Positions 46,652-60,877 of a stretch of DNA of 64,000 nt are shown here, piece by piece (within the stretch, counting starts at the first letter, position 1; each line of letters opens with the position of its first letter). Under the pieces are notes generated by a model, which did no database searches, was not told the DNA's origin, and was given only the letters and a program-made list of their open reading frames with translations. The position numbers and the translations under genes are program-made. This stretch comes from Archegozetes longisetosus. Lineage: Eukaryota > Arthropoda > Arachnida > Sarcoptiformes > Trhypochthoniidae. Where the stretch lies: the NCBI GenBank assembly GCA_018873245.2, contig JAEMBT020000004.1:2280573-2344572 (forward strand). The letters are read 5' to 3'.

Positions 46652-49600
46652 TCAAGCAGTAACAAACGTAACAACTCTATCATTGATTGGTTGAGGCAAA
46701 CGGTAATTCTCGATTAACTGTCCTCCAAGAAGGCTATCATTGCGGTTGCAATAACACAAGTCACGAAAAGTTGCAATCTATTGATTCAAAAGTTATAAAA
46801 TATACATAAGTCATTGGATTATTCACAAAAGAAAGTTTTAAATTGAATACCAGGTATGATGTGTATTGTTATAAATCATGTTGACTAGATAGTGGATAAA
46901 AGCTTACAAGTTTTCCAGTTTGATTTCAAGTATTACTTTATCTTAACTTGTTTTGATGAGAGTGTCATTTATAACAATAAATCATTTTGTTGTGCTCAAG
47001 TCTAATGTTTGTTTTAATACCTGATCAGCAGTACACTGGATTGGGTTTGCAAACACAATCCAAGTGACTGATTCCCAAAGTGGTGGTGTTGTTAATGATC
47101 CCAAATAAGTCCAATAGGCTTTGTTTTCTAACAAATAGAAAAATGCTATTAATTCCTAGTGTCATTAAAAAAATTGATAACCGTATTATATAGCTTTTTA
47201 TATTTTACTAAGAATAACTATCTCTGTTAAACATATTCTTCATAAATAAGCTTTTTTATCGATTATGTAAGAGATTGTAAAAAACTTGAGGTTTTACGCA
47301 CAATTAAAATGTGGTATTACGCTAGTTGTGCTTTTATTTTTGAGCTAACTTAAGTGAACTACTGGAGCTTCAATTATTACACAATTCAATATATGAAATA
47401 AGAGCATTTTGATAAGAACAACACTAAAAGAACTCATTTATGATGTTATATTAACAGAACAATTTAACTGAAAATAAGTGAGATCTAAATTGAATAGAAC
47501 TAATTTGGCTCATCACGCTATAAATCAGTCCTTATCCATTTAAGAGTAATTAGTCACACTAAGACTGACATATCACGTAAATTATTTTCAAATAAGTGCC
47601 AATAAACTTAAAACTGCAAATTATTCACACTTTTTTTTAAGTCTAACTAAATTAATAGCTGAAGAGTCTTAAAAAAGTAATAGAAGTTTGCGAACCTGGC
47701 AGTAGTTTTTCGATGTTTAAGTCTTGTGCGATTTTGCTTTTCTCTCCTTTATATTTTATTTGACTAATTTGGGACAACAGTTTCTCCAGTTCTTCGTTTT
47801 TTTGGGACCCAATCTCGAGAAAAACTCCCAAAACTGCTAAACCATTATTGTTAGGCATTGCATCCGTGGGACTATTAAATAATTGTGTGTTCCAGTGGAC
47901 AAAATGAAGCTAAAAAGGAAGAAAGAAGTTCAGCCTTTGAATCAGAATAGCATTAATCAGTATTAAGCCTGAAAATGCAACAATACTCATTTATTTTATG
48001 AATATTGTTATAAATGATGCGCGTGCACCATAATATAAGAGAATCTTTTGATTAGTTAATGAAAGGATATATCAATCTAAATGAGTTTGGCATTGCTGAA
48101 AGCGTGAGCTCTAGATAAATACATTTCAAAAGATCACAGTCTAAAAATTTTTTTATATTTGATTAGAAAAAGACCACGCTGACAATAATGTTAAATCATT
48201 TTATTTATGACTTATGGAAGGATATTTATCTACTAAAGATAATTGTGAGAGTAATGCGTGACAAACCTCTGCTGCATAACTTTTTCCATTGACTGTATGT
48301 TCAGAACCGACATTACAATCTCTACCCCAATGACAATGAAATTGTGCCAAACGATAGTTATGTTGAAGTGGACCACCGGTTAAGGCTTTACAAAACAACA
48401 AATTCATAGTAAATAGAGATTTTATTTACAAAGTTAGGTCTAAAAAGTTATTAAGCTGATAGACGAAATTAAGCGAATGTAAAACCAATGAATATTTTGA
48501 ATGCTCTTCTTTAATAAGATATTAATTAATTCTTAATGAAATTCAAACAAATCATATCATGCTTTCAAGTCTATTATAGTATATGAAAAGCATTTAGGGC
48601 TCCATTGTGAGACTGTTTATGCAAATCATGGACCGTAACGTATTTTATTTATAAAACTAATTGGTTTGTAAATAACTTATATTTTGTGAACGTTTGCTAT
48701 TCGGAAAAATCGATAATTCATTATCTGATGTATAACTTCTATAATACAAAATAAACGCTATGAAAACCCCAATGACTGAAGTAATAAATTTTCAAAATTT
48801 TTACTTGAAAAGTCAATCATAAATTCTCAGATAGTAATTAATGAAAATAATTTCAAGGATAGCATATTGAGTATTGCTTTTTATAAGATGTCAAAAGTCT
48901 AATTTATTTCAAGCTAAATGTTGAACTTTTCAATTTTAGAGTATCATAAAAAGGCTGCTTAAGATTTACAAAAATGTGTTCTCAAAAATTGTATCGAAGG
49001 TCAGAGTTTTCATAACCATCTTAGCTACTCCCATCTTACATCCTACCCACCATCATCGCCACCTACTTATCATCAATTACCATATAAGATATGTATTTAT
49101 ATGAGTATTAATTGAAAAAGGAATAATTCTCCTATATTTTGATTTATAAATGATTTAGATATAAAATCGTTTTATGCAATCCTCATCTAACACTTTTATT
49201 ATCAGTTACTATTCATAGAAAAAATCTTTACTCTAAAAGTTAAATTTTAACAAGTATCTTTTCTCAAACTTGGGAGAAATAAAGCTTTATAAATAAATGC
49301 CAAATAAAATGTTTGAGATTTGGTTGCGTAACAGAACTCCTAACATTTTTCACAGTAACAGGGAGAAAGCTTTCTTTTGATTGAAACTTATTTATATCTG
49401 TTTTTCTCGTGCTCTCTCAAGTCAACTATCATCTGCTTCGCCAAAAAAGTAGATAAAGAATTTTGTAGCTCTAGATAAATGTATAAATTCTTTATTCAGC
49501 AACCAAGTCTTTTTTCTGTTTTTTTGAAGAGCACGAGCCTTTCGAGTTCATAGTCAAACCTCATATGCTTTTAAATATTTAGAGTTTAAACGTGTGTCAG

Positions 49601-52600
49601 ACTTAGATTCTTCTGGATACACATTTTTACAAATTCAAATCAGATGATTGGTAAATGATGTGAAGCATTTCATTATAAAGAACTCAATATTTTTCTCAGG
49701 TTTCCAGGAAAAAAATTCTGTTGAATTCTTGAAAGTTTGAAATAACGAGATTCTTTTACAGTAGAACCTCGTTATTTTGAAATTGCTTCCACCAAAAATT
49801 TTGTTCAAGGTAGCTACTGTATTGATAATAGCTAGAGAATGATCGAGCTTGACAATTTGATGAAATGATAAAATGCGTGTCACGATCAATATGGTTCAAA
49901 TAAGGAAACGGCTAATAAATCAAATGTTGAAATTATTTCATGCGCTTTAATAATATCTTTTGTATGTAACTCATATCTAATAGAAACCTCTTTTACTATT
50001 TCTTAAACACCTTATCAATCAATCAAGCTTTTGACAAGAGAATACATGTAGTTTTACAATATGCTTTATTTAAGCAAAATTGGACGATAACTTACAAGTT
50101 TCTACGGCCAACTCTTCGGGAATATCTACTTTCCAACCATGACCAGTGTTTTGAATGGTTAGATCTGGCAGTGTAGGTGGATAAACCAGTTTCAATGGGT
50201 CTTCACCACTTTCTCCGTTTCTGATCAAACAGCTCGATGTGTTTATATCTATAGGAGATTGTCTTTTGCCAGTTGAGGCAATCGGAAACCTTTGTGGCCA
50301 TATTTGTGGGCCTATAAAAGTTCAAAAAGAAATGAATAATCCTTGAAAAATTAATCCTGTTGTAAAATATTGATTTCAAGAGAAAGTGTACTTCATTAAG
50401 GATTAAGTAATACTAAGTGAAGAGCGCGAGAAAGTATGACAACAGAAATATTTGCTTAATATTTAACAATGTTTGATATTGTTATACCATTTGTTTGATA
50501 AATCTGTCAGAAAATATGATTTAAATTATAATACCTGTTGATTTGTTAGTGCTTTAGTTATTAACATATTATTTTTATCATAAGTGAAGCTTATCATTCA
50601 TCAAACATAGGTATGAGTAGAAAAAGTTATTCAACGCATAAATCATAGCATTTGCTTTTCTTATGCTTAAAAGTATTATTTTAACCTATCATGAGATAAA
50701 AGTTTGAATAACATTGACTGCAAATAAAACTCTAATAACTTAGATATACACTATTTAATCATATTATTATCGATCATAAAGGTATAAATTAATTTTTTCT
50801 CCTAACAACAGTTAAGTAAACTTACGAAATACAATAAATCGATTAAGTTTTTCAACTTATAACACATGAATACTTACTCCGACAGCAACTAACATATATT
50901 CCCATAATAACATTGATTTTGATTAAATAAACAGTAGCTCACTCAATTATATGACCAAATTATACAAATGATTTTTGTCGCTATCATGTGTATTTTTATT
51001 TTGAAAAAAGTCAACAATATCTTATTATATCGCACACTAGTTTACTTTCTAGTTTATTTTGTCTATTCAGATACGTTATAGTTTTTATGAATTGAAAAAG
51101 AAGTTGCCATTAACATTCGGTAATAATAAATATAATCTTTCAATTCAATATACTTGAATGGAGAACACTTCAAAATTTATTTAAGACAGAATAATAAACT
51201 TTACTACAATAATCAGAATCTAAGACGTACTCTGCTTCAATAGAGCAGCATCCACACAGAGGTAATAACTAAACTATTGCTGACTCCTAGAAATCTAAGA
51301 CTTAAAAACTCTTCAAAAGTTGAAGTTTTCCAAGAATGAAAGTTTGCTAAATAATTCAGAATAATTACAGTTCATTTTCTTAATCAAGATTTTTTATTTG
51401 AAAAAAGACGTCGGACTGTGTAGTGAAATGATTTTTTAATTGTCTTAGTGATAATTATTGAGAAAATAACTGTGTAAAAAATCGTAAAATTTCTCAACTC
51501 ATATTCTGATGATTCACCAATTGATATAATCATCAGAAGTTCATTAATCTTCATATAAGATTTATTTCCGAAAATCTAGTTCATAGTAAATAGGAAATGT
51601 CTATTTCTAGTATGATTTCACAAAAGAAGTTTAAAACCCATTATCCAGTAGTGGATTAGATTCACAGAAATGATTTCATAATCAACGATGGATTTTCGGG
51701 AAATAGAGTATCTTCGAATAGTATTTTTCGGAAAAGTTTCCGTAAACCGAAAACAGTCTAATCAAGTATTTAGTTTACAATGATATCCATTAGCTTTGTG
51801 TATTCATCAGCTATTAGCTGAGATATAAAGTAATCTTCTTCATATTCATAAACACAATACATGATAGCATTAAAAGTGCTTGGTAGGTTTTAATACACGC
51901 TATTTCGATGTTATGATCTTCACATACATAGCAGCTCTTTATTCTCATTTGCCTCATGGGCTAAAACTTGAGTCTTCAAACTTGAATTTGTGGGAAAAAC
52001 TTTAAGAATAATGAATAAAAATGAACTCTATGATCAACAGCTAATTTACTGGGCCTAAACTTAAATATTTTTCAAATTTTTTAATGATTAAAGCTTTATT
52101 TGAATAACAATTTTTGAAAGCGGGCCGCAGACTATAGTTTCAGACGATCTACTTTATAGATAGTAAGGAAAGTTTACTATTACCGACGAAAATAAAGAAT
52201 TCTAATGTGATGCATGCAATACAATATGCCATATGCTATCGATTAAGTCATTGATAGTTCTATGAATGTCACAGAAAAATGAGATAATGCTTTTTATTGA
52301 TTTTTATCCTTCTCTCATTAGTAAAGTATCTGATACTGTACTACTGTATTAGCTTTATTAAAATGAATTCCGTAAAACGAAGAATCACTTGCATAGACAA
52401 TTATTAATAATAACGACTTCCAGTGTACAATGGGTTACTATTTTTTGGAACCACATCAACACCTATTTAAGGACTCCCAAAAGACAACTTCCAGACCTAT
52501 TTAAAGAAATTCTCTGTTGAGGTATGAACTAAAAAGCTGAATATCAATATTAATAATATATTAAGCTGTAATACAATTGGGTTAACGCATAATCTAATTA

Positions 52601-55600
52601 ATGATTGGAGAATATTTTTTCTGGTTCTAGTTTGATCCTATCTGAAAAGTACATGCGTTTCGTTGTCGAAAAACGTTGATTAAAGCATTTGCAGTTTCCG
52701 TTCCCTGGTTACATTTTCTCAGAAATCAATAGCTGAATAATTGAGTGAAAAATATTTGTCTATTGAATCACTATAATGAAAAATATTGTTGGCTTCATAA
52801 TTAGAAATATGTGTGCAAAATTTGATGCAGTACTTGATACTAAAATTTAATTATGATATTGCGAAGAAACAATTTTGGAAAAATGAAATGTTTACTGAAT
52901 TTGTTTTGTGTTGTTGTCTAAAACTCTATTAACCTAAATATAAAGCTGATTCATTAAAGAGAATACAGAATTTGTATATCGTTGCTTTATCTTATACCAC
53001 CATGCTCTACAAATAGTTTTCAATAATCTTAATTTTTAATGAAGGGTGTTTCAAAAAAATATGATACTCAATCTGAATAATCAGTTGATCGAGTGTGATA
53101 TCATATGCTTTTTGAAACCCCCTTAGATGTGAGAACTTTATCGATAAATAATATGAATTAACTCTGGGCTTCTATAAACGTTCCAAAAGTGCGTTTATAA
53201 GGGAAAAATTTGACAGTTTTGAAAGCGCACGCCTTACTTTATATGCATAGTAGAGCCAAACCCATACGGGTTTATTCTTCTATAGAACACCAAATATGAA
53301 ATGCAACTCGAAAAAAGCCGTTTGTGTTTAGCTCTGCTTTGCACAATAAAACGAAGCGTGCGCTTTCAATAATATCAAAATTTTTCTCTTATAAACACAC
53401 TTTTGGAACGCACTCAACTATTTATTGTACACAATAGGGATAAATTATATCATTCAGTTTTAGCAATAATTCCTAATAAATATTTTATGAAGTTTGACTC
53501 ATTCTTACAAATATAATGCTTAAATTGAAACTTATATCTGTTATCTATATAATGACAGATATGAAAAACAAAATTTGACATAACGCTATGATCAATAAAA
53601 GTTTGGTTCGCTGAACAAATTATATTAAATTGAGAAAATAGTTTTCATATCATTTTCTTATACAGTACTACCTCGATACCAGTGAATCTCTGGGCACTGA
53701 TTATCCACGTTGAGCGAGACAAGGTTTCACTATTAAAAGGTTGACTATGTCAAGTTATTACTGTATTCACTTACTAGAAATTGTTCAAAAATTTCCCTAA
53801 CACTATATAAATAAGTCTATTTCCTCTTCTTGTAAAACATAGTTAGAATAATAGCATAGTTAGTAATGAGGTCTTGCGCAAAGTTTGCTGACTGTTATTT
53901 AAGCTGCACTTTTAGTTTATAACAATAATTGAGCAATAGGTCTATTATTGATCAAGATTAGAGAGACCTCGACTCAAATGATTCGCATAAAAATTTCATA
54001 TTGTATTTCAGATAAAGTAATTTCTAACTCTTTATATGTTAGCTTTTCTTCTGTGCATTAATGAAAAATTTTCATTATGAAGAGCAAACTTTTCTGGATA
54101 ATGATTAAACTTTGTGAGCTGTTTGAGTAATGGTTAGGTTATATTTGCTTATTATCTCTATAGGTTGCCTCTACAGCACAAATAGACGACATTTTAATTA
54201 GTATAAAATGTTTGCCTCGCTCGTTGGGATTGAGGTTTTCTGGATCTTTACACTTGAGTAAATGTAAATTTACATAAATCGAATAATTTACTGAGTTTAT
54301 TTTATGATAATAATTAAAACGAATTGAAAATTTCCCAAACTAATAAAGTTATAAAAACTTTTGATTGTATCGTGAAAAGTGTTAAAAATTGTTCACAAGA
54401 TTAAATAGAATATGAATAACTTGTTATTACAGAATTAATTATAAATTGATTCATATGTGAAATACATTTTGGTTATTAGTCAAGGATTTATTGAATCAAA
54501 CAATCATTATTTGCATTAAAGAAATGCTGAAAGGAATATAAAGCTATTGATAAAACCGCACAGTGCAAAATATCAAACATAAAATCGCATTTCATTTGAA
54601 ATAACATTGTAAATGGTTTTTGTAATAAATTTAATTATATATCCAGACAAAGAAATCCATCAACTGTTAAAATATATCTAATTTGAATTGATAACTTACA
54701 ATGACAAGTAAAAAACTCTTGATGTCATTTTTCCGAAACAAATTATTATCGACGCAACCATTGGGTTTTAGCTCTGGTTGCATAACTTTAAACTTTTACA
54801 TTGTTTTCAAATAACTTCTGATTCTTTCCTCTGTACGTTAATCGTCAGAAAAACAGTTCATAATCAGGAAGTTTTTCAAAGGAAGAACAAATACTTGTAC
54901 GATTCGAGTTTAATAAGTCAGTAATCATTTGTGACAGATAGTTTATTAGCAAAATGACTACAGCTGGAATAAAACTTAGTTCAAAACTTGTACTATCACA
55001 CAATTGTAATTATTTCGGTCTGATTTGCCAAAAGTCTCAAAGTTATTGATCATTTTTAGCATAGGTTGCAATAATTGTTCCCCAAGAGAACATCCCTAGC
55101 AAAACGTGATTTCACATAAAATACTAGTTATAAGTATTAACTCTATGTATTTTTGGAGCTATCGAACAATATTTTCTATCGAAAAATAAATTTTAAAATC
55201 AAAACATTCTGAATTTGATGCTTCAAGAGTATTAAAAGTAATACTAATCGAAAAGATTTTTATTAAATTACATTTTATTCATGAAATAATTTGAGGGAAA
55301 TATTGCTCTTAGAATAGAATAAAAACAACCATTATTAGAGAGGTTTTCAAGGCTATCAGTCAATGTTATATTTCATTCTGTTAATCTTTGAATGTCTTAA
55401 AAATAAGAAAAAAGCTTCGCTTACAAGAAAATGTTATCGATTCTGTCCGATCGATAATTGGTTACTATAAGAATGTACTATAAGACAGGCATAGTCTCGA
55501 GGATACTGAAGAATGACTTTGAACTGACATACTTTTGGGGTCTATTCATCTAAAAAGAAGCTTTTTTCAGTCTCAGAATTAAGACTTTCCTAATCTTATA

Positions 55601-57029
55601 TAAATTTGACTTCTATTCTGACTGTTTTTAGATAAAGATAAACAACGTATTTGGCTATTTATCACATATTTTTATTAGAATGGCTTTTATTTGAACTATG
55701 CGTATATTAAACTTAGGCATTAAATGACTCATTCTCAACAATTCAATGGTTTCTCCTGAAGTGAGATATGGCAAATATTTTACTCTGTAGTTGACTTATT
55801 TAAGTGTAAAGTATTATCGTTTATCTCTCTTAGAGATAATATGGAAATGAAGTACTTATCTGCTATTTTTTATCACAACTAAGGACATCATTTTTATATA
55901 AGACAATTATATCTATTTGTCGACCAATAAAATGCATTAATCAAAATATATCGAATTAATTTCAAAGCAGACTATTATCATATCTAAAACCCGTTTTATC
56001 ATGAAAGCTAAAACAGTCTAAGGTATAAAAATATTAATGTAATATTTGATAAATTTTTATGTACGCTCGCAATAAAAGCCTGTAATTTATTACTGAAACC
56101 AAAGTATTTTATTCATAGTTTGTCTTTGATGTAGAATAATCATTAAATTTGGTTATGATAAACAAATATTTTATAATAAGACTTTTGGTATTTGGGATGA
56201 GAGAAAACCAAAACCGTATTGCATACGACTTATAGCTTGACTAATCGATCATTTTGCTCTTATAGAGATTTCATATTTCTAATTTATATGAATGCTGATT
56301 TTCTAGCCTTATATACAAACATATATAATGTTGAAGTTAAGTATAAGCTGTTGAGGAATGCAATGAATTAGCTAATTTCCCGAAAAAAGGAACAAATAAT
56401 TTAATTTAATTTTTTTCGGTTCATTAGTTAATTCAATTATTTTCTATAAGGAAGCAGAGAAAAAGTCACGATTTTGAACAAACTGAAAAGCTTCATAAAC
56501 AACAAACTAGTAAATAATGGCATCTAAGCTAATAATTTTGCGGTTCGTTTTCTACTAGTATCTAGAACTTAAAAAATTTGCCATTAATTCCAAACATAAC
56601 TCAATTTGTAAAAAAATTTGGTTTACAATCCAATAATTTTTATGTTTTTTTCTAACAGATTTTCATTTTGAAAAATAATCTTCAGTGAAAAAAAACAGTA
56701 AAATTAGTGAATCTTCAAATAGTTAACTGGATGTGGACGTAGCTTTTATCGATAATCAATAAATGAGAATCAAAGGAAACCCAAAACTTTGTTAAGCATT
56801 AGTTTTATGACATTATAGAAAATAATGTATTTTTAGAGGCGTGAAAAAATTGATATCTAGTTAAGCATTTAATTTCTAATTCTAACACATAAAACTTCTT
56901 ATAGAATTAATTAGAACTAGTATAAAATTATTTAGTCAAGTAATTGTTGAATAATTAATTAAAAATAGTTAATGAATAGATAGTTAACAATGATTTACCG
57001 TTATCTTCACAATAACCCCATTCAGACAT
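46652..57029 (-). CDS. Alpha-carbonic anhydrase, six coding exons over 10.4 kb
   Basis: Exons are 57029-56999, 50311-50096, 48385-48267, 47909-47696, 47127-47021 and 46777-46652, all with GT-AG introns and matching phases, giving 270 residues (family norm ~260). The enzyme hydrates CO2 to bicarbonate. Exon 1 encodes only [10 protein letters not shown]; exon 2 has IWPQRFP and the [10 protein letters not shown] signature. Exon 3 has the zinc ligands in QFHCHWG and the [14 protein letters not shown] gate; exon 4 opens with LHFVHWN carrying the third zinc histidine. Exon 5 has [19 protein letters not shown] with the catalytic-pocket Thr; exon 6 ends [12 protein letters not shown]. All three zinc histidines and the Thr are present, so it should be active. 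No signal peptide is seen: probably cytosolic unless an upstream exon was missed. The 6.7-kb first intron is the longest in the window. Confidence 0.88.
53042..53124. mobile_element. Tiny MITE (83 bp) with GGGTGTTTCAAA ends
   Basis: AAGGGTGTTTCAAAAA at the left is mirrored by TTTTTGAAACCCCCTT at the right, with inverted similarity continuing inward over ATATGATA.TC. It resembles short mariner-type palindromes. Located in the carbonic anhydrase first intron. Confidence 0.65.
53178..53411. mobile_element. MITE with ~55-bp inverted arms
   Basis: The left arm ACGTTCCAAAAGTGCGTTTATAAG through GAAAGCGCACGC is repeated inverted at 53358-53411. The centre is about 125 bp. Non-coding, in the carbonic anhydrase first intron, only 53 bp from the previous MITE. 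Confidence 0.75.
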
Positions 57030-59491
57030 TTGGGAAGTTTTGTCGTACGAGAAGGAGAAATAATAATAAACTGAACTTAAGAGACAAATCAAAAGTAACA
57101 AACAACAAACTGGTCGTGGCGTTAATTCAATTTATAGATTCATATGACGTATAACTTTAATATCATTCTCTTATAATATAACAAAATATAATTGGAAGAC
57201 TTAGTTATCGACAATCTCTCTCTATTGCAGCTCTAGCATTGATATCAGTTAGAGAACATGTATGAATGAAATGGTGTGAAGCCGAAGGTGACTCTTATTG
57301 AGATAGTGTACTACATATATACTAGTATTAAATAAAATACATTTTCTGTTTTTGGTTCTCTGCCAGCAATAGGGAAAGAGTAGTGTGATAGGAGTACATA
57401 AGAGTTGATGAGAGAGAAATGTATGACAATTTCTGCTGAGAGTGTTTTGTTCAGAGAAACAGCAGTTCTTCGAGGATTCACAAAATAGTACGCATGCGGT
57501 GAAGATGCTGTGCATAGTCTAACAGGCTATAAATAATACCATTGATGACGCTCGCGATGTAGTTCTGTTATAAGTTAGTGGTGTTTAAATTGATCGTTGC
57601 GTTAGCTTATGATTGATTTAGTTTGTAATTAATTTCATATGCAATGCAGAGCTTGACAGAAAACCTGAGCTTTTAGAAACTTTTTATCAAATATTTTTTA
57701 CTTTTGTTCCATTTTATCCTTAATTCATTGTCAGATTAATTACAGATCTTTTGATTGACTTATTAATTTGTTTATGATTTTTCTGCAATTTCATTTGCTT
57801 CTATTGATTAAATTCAAGTTTATTCCAAATTTATTCCTAAGAGACGTGACTTTCTCTGGGATTTTGCATATTTATGCGAAATTACTTTTGGTAGCTGAGG
57901 AAAAGTTTTTGACGTCTTTAGAAAACAAATATCAAAATTTAAAACTTCAATTCATGACATGATTTATGGAATTTTTCTTTAATTAATAGAAATTTTGAGT
58001 TCCACTAATTAAAAAAAGCTATAAAACTATTAATTTATGAGTTTGCGTAAATTTCTGAAATGATTTAAAGTAAAAATTTCCTAATCAAATTTTTAATTTT
58101 GGCAGAAATAACTCGAGCGTTAAATTAATTTTGCTGAGAGGAGCGGATCGATATATCTTTGCATTAAGTATATTCTTCTAAAAGCTTTCTAACTAGTATG
58201 AAGCAGAAGTATTTCATTTATAATTTATATTATGACTAGGTCTACCATGACTGACTAAGTAAAATCTCAGTCCGGCTATTCTTGAACGTGAAAAGTACCT
58301 TAGATCGTAAGAGTAAAGCATATAAATCAGGCTTGAAACACATTTCGTGTGTACAAACGATTAGATCTATAATATTGTGTAAGACGCTTATTAATGAATT
58401 ATATGTCAAGTCATTAGTTTTGTTGAATAAACTTTCGGTTTTCTTATGAGCTTTTATACAATTAAGATAAACATTTGCCAAGATCTCCAGATTAGGACAA
58501 TTAGTGACGAAATTAATTAAGTTTTCGAAATGTGAATAAAATTACAGACATTTCGATAAAAATTTTTTGAGTACAGGCATTGATTCAGTTGACAATTAAC
58601 AGGAAATAGTAAGGGGTTCAGTGAATCGAGACTCAAATGAATTTGTTTGAGTAGTTTTCTCGATAAATGAAAAGTTTAATGAGAAGTTCAATCACAGAGC
58701 AAAATAAAACCATTTAACTCTAATCTAACTATTTTTTCAAATTCTCACAATTCTTTTGAAATTTATGTCAATTTTGAAGCGAATAATTTATATATGAACA
58801 CAAGTAATGAGCAGAAGAGTTCAAATCCAAAGACTTATCTTCAATATTATTTTTCTCGACCATTAAATTAGCGTCAAATAAGTCATAGAAAATACGAGTT
58901 TGTGTTTTATTCATTGGTTATATTAAATATGAGATAACACTAAAAAATGCATTACTTTAATGAAGCTAATTAATTATATGCCAATAATGTTAGTTATGAT
59001 AATTACATCATTACTGCTGAAGAGGATATCTATCATGAAATTTAATTTCCCGTCAAAATAATTCAAAGTAAATGTAACTGAACGAAAGTCTAGCAAACTC
59101 TCATTAATTAAGGCCTTAGGTTTGAAATAAATGATAAGTTGAAAATTTTCAAAATATGTTAATCTGGAAAATTAAATCGAATTAGTTAAATATATAAAAA
59201 AAAGTCCGTCAAATTAATTAGCGCATATAGAAGTACTAGAAAATAAACCAGAAGATTTCCATTGAACATAAAAATAGCTGTTGCATTCATCTATTGTTCA
59301 TTGTATAAAAATACTTTTGATTTGAAAGAATAATAGAATCCATGCACTATTATTACTGCTAACACGGATTATCGCTTATTAATTATATATAACACAAATT
59401 CTCACACTTAAAAGCCGTATTTTACTATTTCAACTTTGAATACTTAATAAGTATTACCTGAATGTCTTATTGGTATTATTAACTGAATTAA

Positions 59492-59492
<1 letters not shown>
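57030..59492. other. Upstream of carbonic anhydrase, no gene seen
   Basis: AT-rich. Frames such as 57249-57515 and 58242-58481 (minus) and 57768-57962 (plus) show no domain, no conserved motif and no splice-supported extension, and I do not call them. Confidence 0.4.
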
Positions 59493-59545
<53 letters not shown>

Positions 59546-59552
59546 AGAGAGA
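59493..59552. repeat. (TG)24 microsatellite followed by (AG)n
   Basis: Twenty-four uninterrupted TG units (59493-59540) run into a short AG tract. A candidate polymorphic marker. Confidence 0.97.
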
Positions 59553-59891
59553 TTTATTAATTATCGGCTTTAAAATTAAAATTGCCTAAAGCAGCTTTGA
59601 GTTTTACTCAAAAAATAACTGATTTCTGTAGCGCGGTATATAATAATCTTTATAAAGAAAGTCAGCTGAAGGAAAATGTTTAACTTATTTGCTAACTTTT
59701 TAACAATCTTGTTTTTAATTAGTTTAGAGTTCAATTTAATTTTTCAATTGAATTGTAAAGACGTTGTGAAAATGAAATGCTCCACACGATCGAGACAAAC
59801 GGTGTGAACTACATATTAAAACTTTTATTCGCTCATAAGAGACATTACTTTATAGTCAAATACTATAAAGTTTGTCAAATATCACAAACTA

Positions 59892-60466
59892 TAGCTTATT
59901 TCAAAACTATTGGCAAAAACTACACAAAGTTTTAAATTTTTTTTTGATTGGAAAACCCTATCAGTAATTAATGAACTGATGATTAATAATGAAATGATAT
60001 ATAAACTTTATATATCATTCTTTATCCCGATGGTTGGTATTTAGTTCAAGATAATTGTCGCGTCCATACTTCAAAGTATACCACTAAATGGTTAAGGGAT
60101 CACGGAGTCCAAGTAATAGAAGGGCCTCCCGGATCCCCCAACCTAAATCCCATCGAGAACGAGTGGGGTATTATGAAGAGAAGGATTGATGGAGAAAACT
60201 CTTCAAGAGTTGATCTTTTCAAGCAAATGGTTCAGGAGATTTGGGACAAAGTTAGTCATGAGGAGTTGGAGTCACTAATCTCATCGATGCCCCAACGAAT
60301 TCAAAAATGTGAAGATAGCAAAGGGGACACAATTAAATAAATTTAGTTATAGAGAATGATAATTGAGTAACAATGTTATAGTTAATGCCTGTGATTTCAT
60401 TAATTATACTAATCAGCAAATAATAAAATTGATTAATTTGATTGCCAATAGTTTTGAAATAAGCTA
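59892..60466 (+). mobile_element. Internally deleted Tc1-type element with transposase C terminus
   Basis: The ends TAGCTTATTTCAAAACTATTGGCAA and the exact inverted copy are flanked by TA on both sides (59890-59891, 60467-60468). Inside, a plus-strand frame of about 110 codons ends at 60340. It holds YLVQDNCRVHTSKYTT (second catalytic Asp) and SPNLNPIENEWG (catalytic Glu), 34 residues apart, as in DD34E Tc1 transposases. The N-terminal DNA-binding part and first Asp are missing, so the copy cannot act alone. The clean frame and matching ends point to a recent insertion. Confidence 0.85.
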
Positions 60467-60532
60467 TATTTGTTTAATATACTCAGTAGTGGACGCAATA
60501 CTTTACCATGTTTCCATTATTTTTGATGGTTT

Positions 60533-60877
60533 ATAGTAAAACCTCGATGCAACACAGTTGAAGGGATCTGAGAATTTACTTAGCTGTAACGAGACTATTT
60601 CAGAAGAGATTTTTGTATCTTAGGGAGACTACTTTAACCTTCGTATTTAATAAGTAGTGAATTTGTCTGCATTACAAAATTAGTATATTTGCGCATGTAT
60701 TGAAAAATACTACTTTACAGGGATAATCAACGCATTGTGCAATAGTCTCCTTAAGATGCAAAAATCTCTCCTCATTTTAGTATTAATTCTACAGAGTTTA
60801 TGCTGGGACTAACAAAATTTGTTTGTTTTAACAAGGTTTCGTTATATTGAAGTTTGTTATATCGAGTTCATACTGTA
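60533..60877. mobile_element. Pogo/Tigger-type MITE
   Basis: The left end ATAGTAAAACCTCGATGCAACA resembles the inverted right end ACAGTATGAACTCGATATAACA. The AGTAAAACCTCGATATAAC motif is typical of pogo-like elements. It is about 345 bp with no coding capacity. Confidence 0.65.

Larger units (their letters stand above)
50312..56998. other. First intron of the carbonic anhydrase gene
   Basis: About 6.7 kb of AT-rich DNA without any gene I can recognise on either strand. It holds at least two small MITEs (separate entries) and a pogo-like end motif (ACAGTACTACCTCGATACC near 53664). Confidence 0.55.

Noticed and set aside
49760-49790. ACAGTAGAACCTCGTTATTTTGAAATTGC as one end of a pogo-type element
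   Set aside because: No partner end found nearby; kept only as a possible fragment.
57249-58481. Small frames upstream of carbonic anhydrase (57249-57515, 57768-57962, 58242-58481)
   Set aside because: No recognisable domain, no signal peptide with a mature cysteine pattern, and no flanking splice logic.
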